In this document: positions 53,184-62,509 of the stretch, one piece after another
How positions within the stretch are numbered: the stretch's first letter is position 1
Layout of the letters: each line of letters starts with the position of its first letter
Source of the DNA: Fusibacter sp. 3D3
GTDB taxonomy: Bacteria; Bacillota; Clostridia; Peptostreptococcales; Acidaminobacteraceae
Length of the DNA: 64,000 nt
NCBI RefSeq assembly: GCF_001748365.1
Contig: NZ_BDHH01000004.1
Location: 2,346 to 66,345, forward strand
Direction: 5' to 3'
Notes under the pieces: generated by a model
What the model was told of the DNA's origin: nothing
The model's input: the letters and a program-made list of their open reading frames with translations, nothing else
Databases searched by the model: none
Translations under genes and position numbers: made by a program

Positions 53184-54041
53184 TTAAGGTTTTTCCTTTC
53201 GAACTACAGGAATCCAGACTTCGTATTTTGCATTCTGAGGATCAGGATTTATGTAGACCTCAATATCTGGCGCATTGCCATACTCATAGCCTGATGTTGG
53301 CAACCATTCGGTTACAATCCGCTTTTCTAAAACTTGAATCGACTCATTTGTGCCTTCACCTTCAAAGATTGCCCATGTGGTTGCAGGAATCGTGTATTCT
53401 TCTAATGCATCGCTTATCGGTCCATTGGAGGCAACGGCAATATAATAACGCCAGTCTTCCCTTTCATTACATGAACTAACGCCCAATAGCCCTTTAGGCA
53501 TGCCATCCATAAGGGTTGCCAATTTGGGAATAGTCCCATCAGTTGCAGCTTTGCCCCACATTGCAGGTACAATTTCAAAATTCTTTTCGATTTCTTTTTC
53601 CAGTGGGCTAGATATCCCCACAATTCTAAACGCCTCTTTCTTTTCAATCTTATAGTTCATCTCACAATCTCCTTTTATCGTTATTCGAAAACTGATTGGA
53701 GGATATGCTTTGAGCCTTACACCAGATGCTTTAGCACTAGACGGTGTAATGCCATGCACATTTTTAAACGCGCGATTAAATGCGGTTGGCGAATCATAGC
53801 CATACTTGAGCCCAACCTCTATCACCTTACAATTTCCACTTTGAAGGTCTACAGCTGCAAGGGACATCTTTCTTCTACGAATGTACTCGGACAAAGGGAT
53901 ATCCGCCATATACGAAAACATCCTCTGAAAATGATAGGTACTACAGCAAGCAATTTTTGCAACTTCATCTAAATCCACATCATTTACAACATTTTCTTCA
54001 ATATACTTTATTGCATCATTTAATCGTTCAATCCACTCCAA
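53184..54041 (-). CDS. AraC-family regulator with GyrI-like effector domain
   Basis: A 285-residue regulator. The N-terminal AraC DNA-binding domain has two helix-turn-helix units (VDLDEVAKIACCSTYHFQRM; VIEVGLKYGYDSPTAFNRAF). From about residue 125 a GyrI-like small-molecule-binding domain follows (YKIEKKEAFRIVGIS ... EVWIPVVRKE). Such proteins often sense drugs or other hydrophobic compounds. It starts at TTG 54041 after AGGAGG. The broken flavin reductase downstream may have been its target. Confidence 0.9.
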   Translation of the reverse strand: MEWIERLNDAIKYIEENVVNDVDLDEVAKIACCSTYHFQRMFSYMADIPLSEYIRRRKMSLAAVDLQSGNCKVIEVGLKYGYDSPTAFNRAFKNVHGITPSSAKASGVRLKAYPPISFRITIKGDCEMNYKIEKKEAFRIVGISSPLEKEIEKNFEIVPAMWGKAATDGTIPKLATLMDGMPKGLLGVSSCNEREDWRYYIAVASNGPISDALEEYTIPATTWAIFEGEGTNESIQVLEKRIVTEWLPTSGYEYGNAPDIEVYINPDPQNAKYEVWIPVVRKEKP

Positions 54042-54075
54042 TTTCTGCCTCCTATGATCATGATACTCTACATTA

Positions 54076-54116
54076 AAAAGTAAGACCTCTCTTTATCTGT
54101 ACAATAAAGAGAGGTC
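54076..54116 (-). terminator. Terminator after argH
   Basis: GACCTCTCTTTAT pairs perfectly with ATAAAGAGAGGTC around a 7-base loop; the minus-strand side continues TTACTTTTT. Confidence 0.82.
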
Positions 54117-54186
54117 GTTTAACACCTTCAAGGAATCCTATTCCATTTCATACATGCTATGCTTTTAGGATACTACATTCGCCCAT

Positions 54187-55563
54187 TCATTGTCGAATAA
54201 ATGTTTTCGCATTATCAATCTGTCTTGTAACATCTGTTGGTGAAGTCCCCCCATAGCTATTCCTATTTTGGATACAATTCTCAATGCTAAACCGGCTTAA
54301 ATCGTCCAGTTCAATTGGGAAATGAACTTCGATTAAATCTGTTTTTGTAATATCAGGAAATGTCTTTCCTGTCATTTCGCAGTATTTTACTAAGTTACCT
54401 ACAAGCTCATGCGCTTCTCTAAAAGGAATGTGATTGAGTACAAGATACTCAGCAATATCTGTTGCTTCAATGAAACCCTTCTTGAGCTGTGATTTCAAGA
54501 CTTCTTCATTAAACGTAATATTTTCAAGCATTCTCGCAAAGATGAAAATTGAGCGGTCCAGTGTATGAATACTGTCAAAAAGAGCTTCTTTATCCTCTTG
54601 ATAATCTTTGTTTAAGGTTAAAAACGTCCCTTTTAAAACGGTTAGCATGGTCATGAGATTGCCAATCGTTCTGCCAGATTTGCCTCGAACAAGCTCTGCG
54701 ATATCCGGATTTTTTTTCTGTGGCATGATGCTACTGCCTGTACAAAAGCTATCATCAATTGTAATAAAGTTAAATTCTTGTGAGTTAAATACAATAATTT
54801 CTTCAGCAAATCCACTTAAATGTGTCATACACAATGCCGCATTAAATAAATATTCTAAAATACTGTCTCTAGAACCCACTGTATCCATTGCATTTTCAGA
54901 AGGTTCTCTGAATCCTAAGAGTTCTGTTGTTATAAATCGATCCGTTGGCAATGTCGTTCCAGCCATGGCACATGCACCGAGTGGATTGACATTTACCCGT
55001 TTTAAGGTTTCTTTAAATCTTTCTACGTCACGCTTAAGCCCCTGAAAATGCGCCATGTAATAAAACCCCACTGTAATCGGCTGTGCATGCTGTAGGTGCG
55101 TGAATCCTGGCATAATTTTATCCGCTTCTTCTTCCGCTTTTTTAATGATCACTTCTAATAAATCATACAGATGGGTAATGGTATTTTGTGTGGCCTCGCG
55201 TAAAAACAAAATCTCATCCACGGCATTTTGATCATTTCTACTTCTGGCAGTGTGCAAATACTTGCCCGTATCACCAATTTCTTTGATCAACTCTTTTTCA
55301 ATGATCATCATAATATCTTCATCTATGATCTTAAAAGCAACTTCATTTTGGTCTATTTTTTGCTCGACAATATTTAAGCCTCTTATAATTTCATTTGAAA
55401 CAGCTTCACTGACAATGCCCTGTTGTGCAAGCATTTTGACGTGAGCGATGCTGCCCATGATGCTATATTTGTAAAGCTTGTGATCAAAACTAATTGATTC
55501 ATTATAATCTGCTGTGATGTTTTCCATTTGTTTGGAAAATCTACCACCCCATAAATTAGCCAT
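54187..55563 (-). CDS. argH: Argininosuccinate lyase
   Basis: A 458-residue lyase of the fumarase/aspartase superfamily, which splits argininosuccinate into arginine and fumarate. The signature GSSIMPQKKNPD, the early WGGRFSKQMENITADYNESI and TARSRNDQ are conserved. It starts at ATG 55563 after GAGGAG. It is the second gene of an operon with an NhaC-type antiporter and lies under a sigma-54 promoter. No argG is near, so its place in arginine synthesis or breakdown is unusual. Confidence 0.95.
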   Translation of the reverse strand: MANLWGGRFSKQMENITADYNESISFDHKLYKYSIMGSIAHVKMLAQQGIVSEAVSNEIIRGLNIVEQKIDQNEVAFKIIDEDIMMIIEKELIKEIGDTGKYLHTARSRNDQNAVDEILFLREATQNTITHLYDLLEVIIKKAEEEADKIMPGFTHLQHAQPITVGFYYMAHFQGLKRDVERFKETLKRVNVNPLGACAMAGTTLPTDRFITTELLGFREPSENAMDTVGSRDSILEYLFNAALCMTHLSGFAEEIIVFNSQEFNFITIDDSFCTGSSIMPQKKNPDIAELVRGKSGRTIGNLMTMLTVLKGTFLTLNKDYQEDKEALFDSIHTLDRSIFIFARMLENITFNEEVLKSQLKKGFIEATDIAEYLVLNHIPFREAHELVGNLVKYCEMTGKTFPDITKTDLIEVHFPIELDDLSRFSIENCIQNRNSYGGTSPTDVTRQIDNAKTFIRQ

Positions 55564-55613
55564 TAATTGTGTCTCCTCTCATAATGGTATGCTTTGTTCT
55601 ACTGGTATACTTT

Positions 55614-57173
55614 TTACTTTGCACTTTCAAGTCTTTCTAAATTTTCTATTTCTTCAATCGTTAAATTGGCGATTTTGGTTCCAATTTTAGTTTTGGATAA
55701 TGCATAATAGACAGCAATTAGCATCAAAATACAGAGTAAGGTCACGATCACGCTTTCATAAATTCCTGCAATTACAAAACCCATTAATGAAATCGAACCT
55801 GTAATCAGTGCATATGGCAATTGCGTTTTGACATGGTCAATTAAACCACAAGTTGCCCCCGTTGCAGAAAGAATGGTTGTGTCGGATACAGGACTACAGT
55901 GATCTCCAAACAACCCGCCCGATAAAACGGCTGCTATGGTCACATATAGAGGCGCTCCAAGTGCGATTGCCATTGGGATGGCTATTGGCATCATAATGGC
56001 AAAAGTCCCCCATGAAGTTCCCGTGGAAAAGGAGATCAATGCTGCTATTAAGAAAATAATAGCGGGAATGGACCATGCAGGTATGTTATCTTGTGCGAGC
56101 TGCACAATATAAGATGACGTGCCAAGTAGCTTACCCGCTGAGCTTAAACTCCAAGCTAAGACCAGCATCATAATAACATCGAATAACTTGCCGCATCCAC
56201 TGATATACATGGAGATCCCGTCACTGAGAGACTTAAGCTTAAAAAACTTCATCAAGAGAATCAGTGAAATGGCTCCAAATAAGTACCCCGTCATCAAAGA
56301 AATTCTAAACGCACTTCCCGGTACTGGCGTGAATGGAAACCCTTGAGGAATTAAAAGACCGAATAAGGTCACAAAAAGGACAAGCAGTGGAATGAGCAAC
56401 AAAAGCGGTGAAGCATCATTGTTTAATATCATCTCTTGTCTTTCTTCAACGCCATCTTCTAAGGTGCTAAAGACACCTTGCATTGCACGCTGTTCTGCCT
56501 TTGCCATGGCACTAAATTCTCTTCCTGAAATCGCAACTATTGGGACTAACAGCAAACTTAAAATTGCATAAAATTGAAAAGGTATTGCCGATACAAATGC
56601 GTTAAAATCAGTGATATGGGTTATATTAAGTGCATCCAATTCCGTTTGGATAAGGCCCATAGAATAGACACCCCATCCAATAAAGGGAATTAAGATACAA
56701 ACTGGAGAAGCGGTAGTATCTAAGATCCATGCCAGTTTCTCCTTAGAAATTCTCATTTTCTTAAAAAGTGGTGTGAAAACAGGCCCCACAATAAGGGGTG
56801 TTCCAAGATCTGAAAAAAAGACAATAATGCCACCGATCCAAGCGGCTATTTGCGTTTTATGTCTGTTGTTGATAATTTTTGCAACACTTCGGTTCAACGT
56901 TTCTGCAGCTCCAGATTTCTCCACCAAAGTCACAAACCCGCCAATAAAAACCAATAATAAGATTACCCCTGCATTATAACTGTCTAACAATTGTGCTAAC
57001 ACAAAATCTTTGAGCAAAGTGGTTACTGCGGTCATCGGATTTCCACCCACAAGTATTAGTACCCCTGTAAAAACACCTGCCAAAAGTGACACAATCACTT
57101 TCCGTGTTTTGATGGCTAACCCGATTGTCAATAAAATCGGCAATAACGATAATATGCCATAGTTTGTTTCCAT
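55614..57173 (-). CDS. NhaC-family Na+/H+ antiporter or related amino-acid antiporter
   Basis: A 519-residue, roughly 12-helix antiporter with SFSTGTSWGTFAIMMPIAIP and GGLFGDHCSPVSDTTILSAT, the same hallmarks as the NhaC protein at 3.7 kb but in a longer subgroup. The start is ATG 57173 behind GGGGGAAAC. It is followed after 50 bases by argH and is driven by the sigma-54 promoter at 57233. The pairing with argH suggests its substrate is an amino acid such as arginine, ornithine or citrulline. This is inference. Confidence 0.9.
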   Translation of the reverse strand: METNYGILSLLPILLTIGLAIKTRKVIVSLLAGVFTGVLILVGGNPMTAVTTLLKDFVLAQLLDSYNAGVILLLVFIGGFVTLVEKSGAAETLNRSVAKIINNRHKTQIAAWIGGIIVFFSDLGTPLIVGPVFTPLFKKMRISKEKLAWILDTTASPVCILIPFIGWGVYSMGLIQTELDALNITHITDFNAFVSAIPFQFYAILSLLLVPIVAISGREFSAMAKAEQRAMQGVFSTLEDGVEERQEMILNNDASPLLLLIPLLVLFVTLFGLLIPQGFPFTPVPGSAFRISLMTGYLFGAISLILLMKFFKLKSLSDGISMYISGCGKLFDVIMMLVLAWSLSSAGKLLGTSSYIVQLAQDNIPAWSIPAIIFLIAALISFSTGTSWGTFAIMMPIAIPMAIALGAPLYVTIAAVLSGGLFGDHCSPVSDTTILSATGATCGLIDHVKTQLPYALITGSISLMGFVIAGIYESVIVTLLCILMLIAVYYALSKTKIGTKIANLTIEEIENLERLESAK

Positions 57174-57232
57174 ATTGTTTCCCCCTTCTAATTGGATACA
57201 TGTCATCAGCGCCATGACTTAACTTATAACAT

Positions 57233-57248
57233 TGCAAATACGATGCCA
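57233..57248 (-). promoter_or_regulatory. Sigma-54 promoter of the nhaC-argH operon
   Basis: On the minus strand TGGCAT-CGTAT-TTGCA matches the sigma-54 consensus with correct spacing. The predicted start near 57222 is about 50 bases before the antiporter ATG. The activator is encoded next upstream. Confidence 0.85.
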
Positions 57249-57283
57249 AAGAAATTAAGCTCTTTCACGCCGTTTTTTATATG

Positions 57284-57328
57284 ACAAAAGGTTTAATTGG
57301 CTTTTAAAAGACCATTTAAACCTTTTGT
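57284..57328 (-). terminator. Stem-loop after the 57-59 kb activator gene
   Basis: ACAAAAGGTTTAA pairs with TTAAACCTTTTGT around a 19-base loop. The T run is short, so this is a moderate terminator. It separates the activator gene from the sigma-54 promoter. Confidence 0.7.
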
Positions 57329-57350
57329 TTTTACATTACGCCTCTTTATT

Positions 57351-59456
57351 TTATTTGGAAGTATTCTCAACACGAACTTTAAATTGGTCCAAATCCCCTA
57401 ATAGCGCGCAACCTTTTTCTGTGATTTTACTGCCACCTCTCCCCCTTGAGGAAAAAATATAACCCATCTCATTTAATAGTCTTAGACCATTTCTTATTTC
57501 AGTTTCAGTGTGTGCATAGCCTTGCGAGGCGAGTGTCTCTTCTATTTTAACTCTGCCCCATTTTTCTTTTGAATTATGAGATGAGTTTAATGTCTTTAAA
57601 ATACCTTCAATCAGATCTATTTTTCGCCCTTCTCTCAATATAAAATCAAGATTTCCACTATATGAATGCGCTCTTACAGCTGCTTTTTTCCGCTGCTCAT
57701 GGTGAACACTTTCACTAAAAATATATCGGGGTAAATCCTTTGCATCAATAAAGGCCTTTTCTAAGCTCGATAGATACTCCACAACATTTCTGAGTTCTCT
57801 GATGTTCCCAGGCCACTGATAATCGCAAAGTTGCCTCATCACCTCATCTGAATAAGTCCAATTTCTGGTCATCGTATTCATAAAATGTTCTAAAAGCAAT
57901 GGAATATCTTCTTTTCTTTCTCTCAATGCGGGAACGTCTAAAGGCAGCACATTTAATCTATAGTAAAGATCTTCTCGAAATTTTTTTTCCCGAATCAAAT
58001 CTTTTATGTTCCTATTTGTGGCAGCAATAACCCTTACATCAATATCGATTAACTTCAGTGCCCCTACTCTAGAAACTCTTTTTTCTTCTAACACTCTGAG
58101 CAACTTACTCTGTAAAGACAAAGGCATTTCACCGATTTCGTCTAAAAAAATAGTGCCTTTATGTGCCAATTCAAACAATCCTATTTTTCCGCCTTTTTTT
58201 GCCCCTGTGAAAGCACCTTCTTCATAACCAAACATTTCACTTTCTAATAAATGGTCCGGAATTGCAGAACAATTCACCGCTACAAAACTGTACTTTTTTC
58301 GATTAGACATATTGTGTATACTTTGAGAAAAAACTTCTTTTCCAGTGCCACTCTCGCCCATAATAAATACCGAAGCATCCGATTTTGCCATGCGTTTGCC
58401 TGTGATTATAGCCTCTTTGATTGGCTCACTTTCCCCTCTAATATCTTCAAAAATATATTTTGCTACATGCTTATTCCCAATAATGCGCGATCGAATACCA
58501 TGTTGTTTATCCTCTAACTCATCAAAATTCTTAAGGGTAACGATATTGCCTCTTCGCGTTTGCTCAGAAAAAATAGTTGAAATCTGAACGATAAAATTTT
58601 CACCCCCAAATGATAAAATACTCTCCAATTTTTTGTGGTTTTTATCGTCTGTGTTTAACTTGAGTTCAGGTAAAATATCTGTAATTGCAAATCCTTCTAT
58701 TATCTCTGACTGATTTCTGAGCATAGCTTTCGCTGTGTTGTTCGCTAAATAGATTCGACCCATTAAATCCGTCAGGATAATCCCATCCTCCATAAGCTCA
58801 ATAAGCGCTTTTATTTGATCAATCATTTTTTCGTTTTCACCGAGTAATCTTTCAATGCCTCTAGACGTCGAAATCACATTATTTCTTGCACGTCTTGCTT
58901 CATCAGAACTAAAAACGCCTTCAATGCACATCTTATCCGCTAGCTCAATCACACTATTAATGTCGAGAACTCTTTCACCAATGTTGATGATGGTTTCCAT
59001 GCCTTTTGGGACCATTTGCAATTCATTTGGTGTTATTGCATAACGAATACTTTTATCTCTGCTTTTTTCATCTCCAAAATAAGCCGTTATGTCTAACTCT
59101 TTGAATCCTGCTTCGTAAATCTGTGTGATCACTTCCATGCAATTTCTATAGTCTATATTCGCCAGCAGAATTTTACGATCTGTCGGTAATGCTTTTAAAT
59201 ACTCAAGTTGCTGGTTGCTTAACGCAAATTTGACTACTTGGAAGATCGCAGAGTCTCTCATCTTTTCATGTACTTTTTTAAACATGGTGAATGCAGATAT
59301 AACGATATATTTTTCTTCAACGTATCGTTTTCGATCAATATCAAATGCCGAATAGGCATTAATTTTTGCATATTTTCCAAAATAAACTTCTAAACAGGCC
59401 TTAATGAACAATGCATATTCTTTTTCATAAGCTATGACCGCGATCTCTTTCATCAT
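57351..59456 (-). CDS. Sigma-54-dependent activator with PrpR-like N-terminal domain and winged-helix C-terminus
   Basis: A 701-residue enhancer-binding protein. Residues 1-190 resemble the PrpR_N ligand domain. A PAS domain (about 210-320; LMEDGIILTDLMGRIYLANN) follows, then AAA+ with GESGTGKE, GAFTGA, GTIFLDEIGEMP and WPGNIRELRN. In place of the Fis helix the last 110 residues form a winged-helix-like domain ending RGRGGSKITEKGCALLGDLD. This type is common in Clostridia and usually controls the adjacent amino-acid operon, here nhaC-argH. The start follows AAGGGG. Confidence 0.92.
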   Translation of the reverse strand: MMKEIAVIAYEKEYALFIKACLEVYFGKYAKINAYSAFDIDRKRYVEEKYIVISAFTMFKKVHEKMRDSAIFQVVKFALSNQQLEYLKALPTDRKILLANIDYRNCMEVITQIYEAGFKELDITAYFGDEKSRDKSIRYAITPNELQMVPKGMETIINIGERVLDINSVIELADKMCIEGVFSSDEARRARNNVISTSRGIERLLGENEKMIDQIKALIELMEDGIILTDLMGRIYLANNTAKAMLRNQSEIIEGFAITDILPELKLNTDDKNHKKLESILSFGGENFIVQISTIFSEQTRRGNIVTLKNFDELEDKQHGIRSRIIGNKHVAKYIFEDIRGESEPIKEAIITGKRMAKSDASVFIMGESGTGKEVFSQSIHNMSNRKKYSFVAVNCSAIPDHLLESEMFGYEEGAFTGAKKGGKIGLFELAHKGTIFLDEIGEMPLSLQSKLLRVLEEKRVSRVGALKLIDIDVRVIAATNRNIKDLIREKKFREDLYYRLNVLPLDVPALRERKEDIPLLLEHFMNTMTRNWTYSDEVMRQLCDYQWPGNIRELRNVVEYLSSLEKAFIDAKDLPRYIFSESVHHEQRKKAAVRAHSYSGNLDFILREGRKIDLIEGILKTLNSSHNSKEKWGRVKIEETLASQGYAHTETEIRNGLRLLNEMGYIFSSRGRGGSKITEKGCALLGDLDQFKVRVENTSK

Positions 59457-59474
59457 TTGTTACCCCTTCTTGTA

Positions 59475-59513
59475 CAAAAAAGCTCATAGAAGAGGAACGC
59501 CTTCCATGAGCTT
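59475..59513 (-). terminator. Terminator after rsmH
   Basis: On the minus strand AAGCTCAT pairs with ATGAGCTT, enclosing a GGAA/TTCC stem, and ends in TTTTTT. Confidence 0.85.
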
Positions 59514-59520
59514 AAAATTA

Positions 59521-60570
59521 TTAGCCTTTAATCGCCCATCGCATTTTAGTGGAGCGTGCTCGACTATTGATACTACATTCTTCTACGGACGGTCTGATGA
59601 TCTCGGGCGCAATTTCACTATAGACCCCTTCTCGTTGTAAACTCTTAAACGATTTTTTAACCAGACGATCTTCACCTGAATGAAAAGAAAGAATCGCCAC
59701 ACGGCCTCCTTTTGCAAGCACTTTTGGCAGTTTTTCTAAAAAATCATACAGCACTTCAAATTCACTGTTTACATCAATTCTCAGCGCTTGAAAAGTTCTT
59801 TGACAAGATTTTTTAATGGCTTCCTCCCTTGTGCTCGAGGGAATGAATTTAAGCGCATCCGTTATGATTTGTCGAAGCTCAGTGGTAGTCGAGATACTTT
59901 TGCCCTTTTTTAGGTTAGCCATAATCGCACGTGTAATTTCCTCAGCATAGGGTTCATCTGCATTCTCAAGTAACATGCCGTGGAGTTCCTCTTGAGGTAT
60001 TTTTTTTAACCGTTCAGCCGCCGATATGCCCTTCTTAGGATTTAAGCGTAAATCCAAAGGCCCTTCAGTTTTATAAGAAAACCCTCGATCTGGATTGTCT
60101 ATTTGCATGGAAGAAACGCCAAGGTCCGCTAAGACAAAATCAAATAGGCCTGATTCCGCTATGACCTGATCTATATTGGCAAAATTCAACTGCTTAATGG
60201 TTAAAATTTCTGGACCATAACCAAGTTTTTCCAATCTTTCTCTCGTCCGCGGCAATTCTATAGGATCTACATCTAGTGCATACATATGCCCCTTTGAGTC
60301 TAAGCACTTAAGCATCTCAAGCGTATGTCCGCCATAACCAAGTGTCGCATCAAGCCCCGTTTGTCCCGGTTTGATTTGCAAGAAATCCAATATTTCTTTG
60401 ACACAAATGGATATGTGCATGCCCGCTGGTGTGCTGCCCTTTTGAATGACATGTGCTACTGTGTCGCCGTATTTTTCTGGCTGTAGTTCCTTGTACTTTT
60501 CTTTAAATGACTTTGGGTGAGTCCCTTTATATCTAACACGCCTTTTATGTGTTTGTTCTTGATCTGACAT
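59521..60570 (-). CDS. rsmH: 16S rRNA (cytosine-1402-N4)-methyltransferase, RsmH family
   Basis: A 349-residue methyltransferase. The SAM-binding motif LDATLGYGGHTLEML, LADLGVSSMQIDNPDRGFSY, the central DLRLNP, and AILSFHSGEDRLVKK fit RsmH, which methylates C1402 of 16S rRNA. Compared with standard RsmH it has an N-terminal extension of about 45 basic residues (HKRRVRYKGTHPKSFKEKYK) and stands alone, not beside ftsL/mra genes. It may therefore be a second, divergent paralogue. Confidence 0.9.
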   Translation of the reverse strand: MSDQEQTHKRRVRYKGTHPKSFKEKYKELQPEKYGDTVAHVIQKGSTPAGMHISICVKEILDFLQIKPGQTGLDATLGYGGHTLEMLKCLDSKGHMYALDVDPIELPRTRERLEKLGYGPEILTIKQLNFANIDQVIAESGLFDFVLADLGVSSMQIDNPDRGFSYKTEGPLDLRLNPKKGISAAERLKKIPQEELHGMLLENADEPYAEEITRAIMANLKKGKSISTTTELRQIITDALKFIPSSTREEAIKKSCQRTFQALRIDVNSEFEVLYDFLEKLPKVLAKGGRVAILSFHSGEDRLVKKSFKSLQREGVYSEIAPEIIRPSVEECSINSRARSTKMRWAIKG

Positions 60571-60724
60571 TTTGTAACCTCACTATTTATTATAATTTTA
60601 TGTCTAGAATACTCCTTAAATCATACCATAGTAAGTGTCCTTTTTAAATGCCAATTCGTTTGCTCTAAATACACTTTATTTTTTTTCCTGTTTAATCTTA
60701 GCAAATAATACCACATAGTTCTAT

Positions 60725-62509
60725 TTAACTCAACATTTGATTGTAGTACCCTTGTTGCTGAATAAGACTTTCATGGCTACCCTGTTCTATAATCTGTCCT
60801 TCCTTTACAACGAGGATGAGATCAGCATCTCTAATGGTGCTCAGTCTATGAGCTATGATCACTGAAGTCCGCCCTTTTTGAAGTTCAGTCATGGCTTTTG
60901 TCACTTCTTTTTCAGTTTTTAAATCCACACTGCTGGTGGCTTCATCGAGGATTAAAATTTTAGGATTCGCCATGAGCGCTCTTGCAATGGTAATGAGCTG
61001 ACGTTCTCCCTGACTGATGTTAAGCCCTCCAAAAGTCAGCTTGGTCTCATACTTATGAGGCAATTTATTAATCATCTCATGAACCCCAGTGAGCTTTGTG
61101 GCGGCTTTAATTTCAGCATCTGTGGCCTCTAATTTACCATACCGAATATTATCGTAGATAGAACCGCTGAAAAGATAGGAATCCTGTAACACAATGCCAA
61201 ATTGGCTCAAGTAATGCGCATAGTCGTATTCTAATATATTTTTGCCATCCACGCGTATACGACCCGCATTTGCCTTGTAAAAATTAGAAAGCAAATTGAC
61301 GATGGACGTCTTCCCAGCACCTGTTGGACCCACAATCGCCACACGCTGTCCCTTCATAAATTCAAAATTAATCGCTTTAAGGACGGGCACGTCAGATGCG
61401 TAGCTAAAGGACACCGCTTCAAACGCAATATGCCCTTCAACGGGTGTTCTTTCCTGGTTAGATGTTTTGATTGCCTCAACTTCATCTAATACTTCAAAGA
61501 CCCGTTCTGCACCTGCTATAGCGGACATCAAACTGTTGTAGATAAATGCAAGTTCATTGAGGGGGCGTACAAACTGTCTTGAATAGGCAATAAAACTTGT
61601 CACCACACCCACCGTCACATGACCCTTAATCACCAAGTAACCACCAAATAGCCCCACCATCGAAAACGTCAAATTGTTGATGACATTCATCAGAGGCATG
61701 AGCAGCCCACTCCAGATTTGTGCCGATCGCCCATATTGATAAGCTTCTTGATTTGCTATTTTAAAGCGTTTGAGCATAGTGGCTTCATTGCCAAAGCTTT
61801 GGATGATGTCCAGTCCATAAACCGTTTCCTCCACCATGCCATTGATTTTACCAAGTGCTCTTTGTTGCCCTTTAAATTGATGAATCGTCTTTTTAGAAAT
61901 CATCTTTGAAAGACCAAAAATAAGGGGCACACTGATGAGCACCGCCATCGCTAAAACGACATTAAGCCAAATCATCAAAAGGGTAATCCCCACAACCGTA
62001 TAGAGGCTTGTGAGAAAAGTAATCGTCACCTGAGTTATAACACTGCTCACCGCATCGATATCATTTGTAAAACGACTCATGAGATCGCCGTGAGATCGTT
62101 TATCAAAATACTCAAGCGGCAATGATTCCATCTTTTCAAAAAGCTGAGTTCTGAGTTTATGAACGCTGTTTTGGGAAGCTTTTGTCACCATGAACTCACC
62201 CAACCAGTTTAAAAACGAAATCAGCACATAAATACAAAGTAGCATTAAAACCAGTTTACTGAGAAGTAACGTCTCTCTATCCAAAATGGCATCGGTGGCT
62301 CTCCCGATCAGATAAGGCACAGTGATCGTTCCAGTTGTGGCGATAAACACCATCATAACAGCTGCAATAAGGGCTTTTTTCTCGGAGATGAAAGTCCCCA
62401 AAAGTCTTTTAAAAGTCTCTTTAAGTGATTTCGGTCTCACTTTATTTCCAAACCGGCTTGAAGCTCTGGACATTCCATTCATATTGCCTTTTTTAGAACT
62501 TTGAGTCAT
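60725..62509 (-). CDS. ABC exporter half-subunit with canonical ATPase site
   Basis: A 594-residue half-transporter: a basic N-terminal tail, six membrane helices (about 40-340), and an ATPase domain with Walker A GPTGAGKTS, signature ISQGERQLITIARAL and Walker B ILILDEATSSVD with the catalytic Glu. The start ATG 62509, seven bases after GGAGGTGAG, lies 17 bases inside the upstream gene. With that gene it forms a heterodimeric exporter of the BmrC/D or YheI/H type, which usually export drugs or lipids. Confidence 0.92.
   Translation of the reverse strand: MTQSSKKGNMNGMSRASSRFGNKVRPKSLKETFKRLLGTFISEKKALIAAVMMVFIATTGTITVPYLIGRATDAILDRETLLLSKLVLMLLCIYVLISFLNWLGEFMVTKASQNSVHKLRTQLFEKMESLPLEYFDKRSHGDLMSRFTNDIDAVSSVITQVTITFLTSLYTVVGITLLMIWLNVVLAMAVLISVPLIFGLSKMISKKTIHQFKGQQRALGKINGMVEETVYGLDIIQSFGNEATMLKRFKIANQEAYQYGRSAQIWSGLLMPLMNVINNLTFSMVGLFGGYLVIKGHVTVGVVTSFIAYSRQFVRPLNELAFIYNSLMSAIAGAERVFEVLDEVEAIKTSNQERTPVEGHIAFEAVSFSYASDVPVLKAINFEFMKGQRVAIVGPTGAGKTSIVNLLSNFYKANAGRIRVDGKNILEYDYAHYLSQFGIVLQDSYLFSGSIYDNIRYGKLEATDAEIKAATKLTGVHEMINKLPHKYETKLTFGGLNISQGERQLITIARALMANPKILILDEATSSVDLKTEKEVTKAMTELQKGRTSVIIAHRLSTIRDADLILVVKEGQIIEQGSHESLIQQQGYYNQMLS

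Noticed and set aside
54608-55045. 145-codon plus-strand frame within argH
   Set aside because: Shadow of the highly conserved argH coding sequence; no ribosome site.
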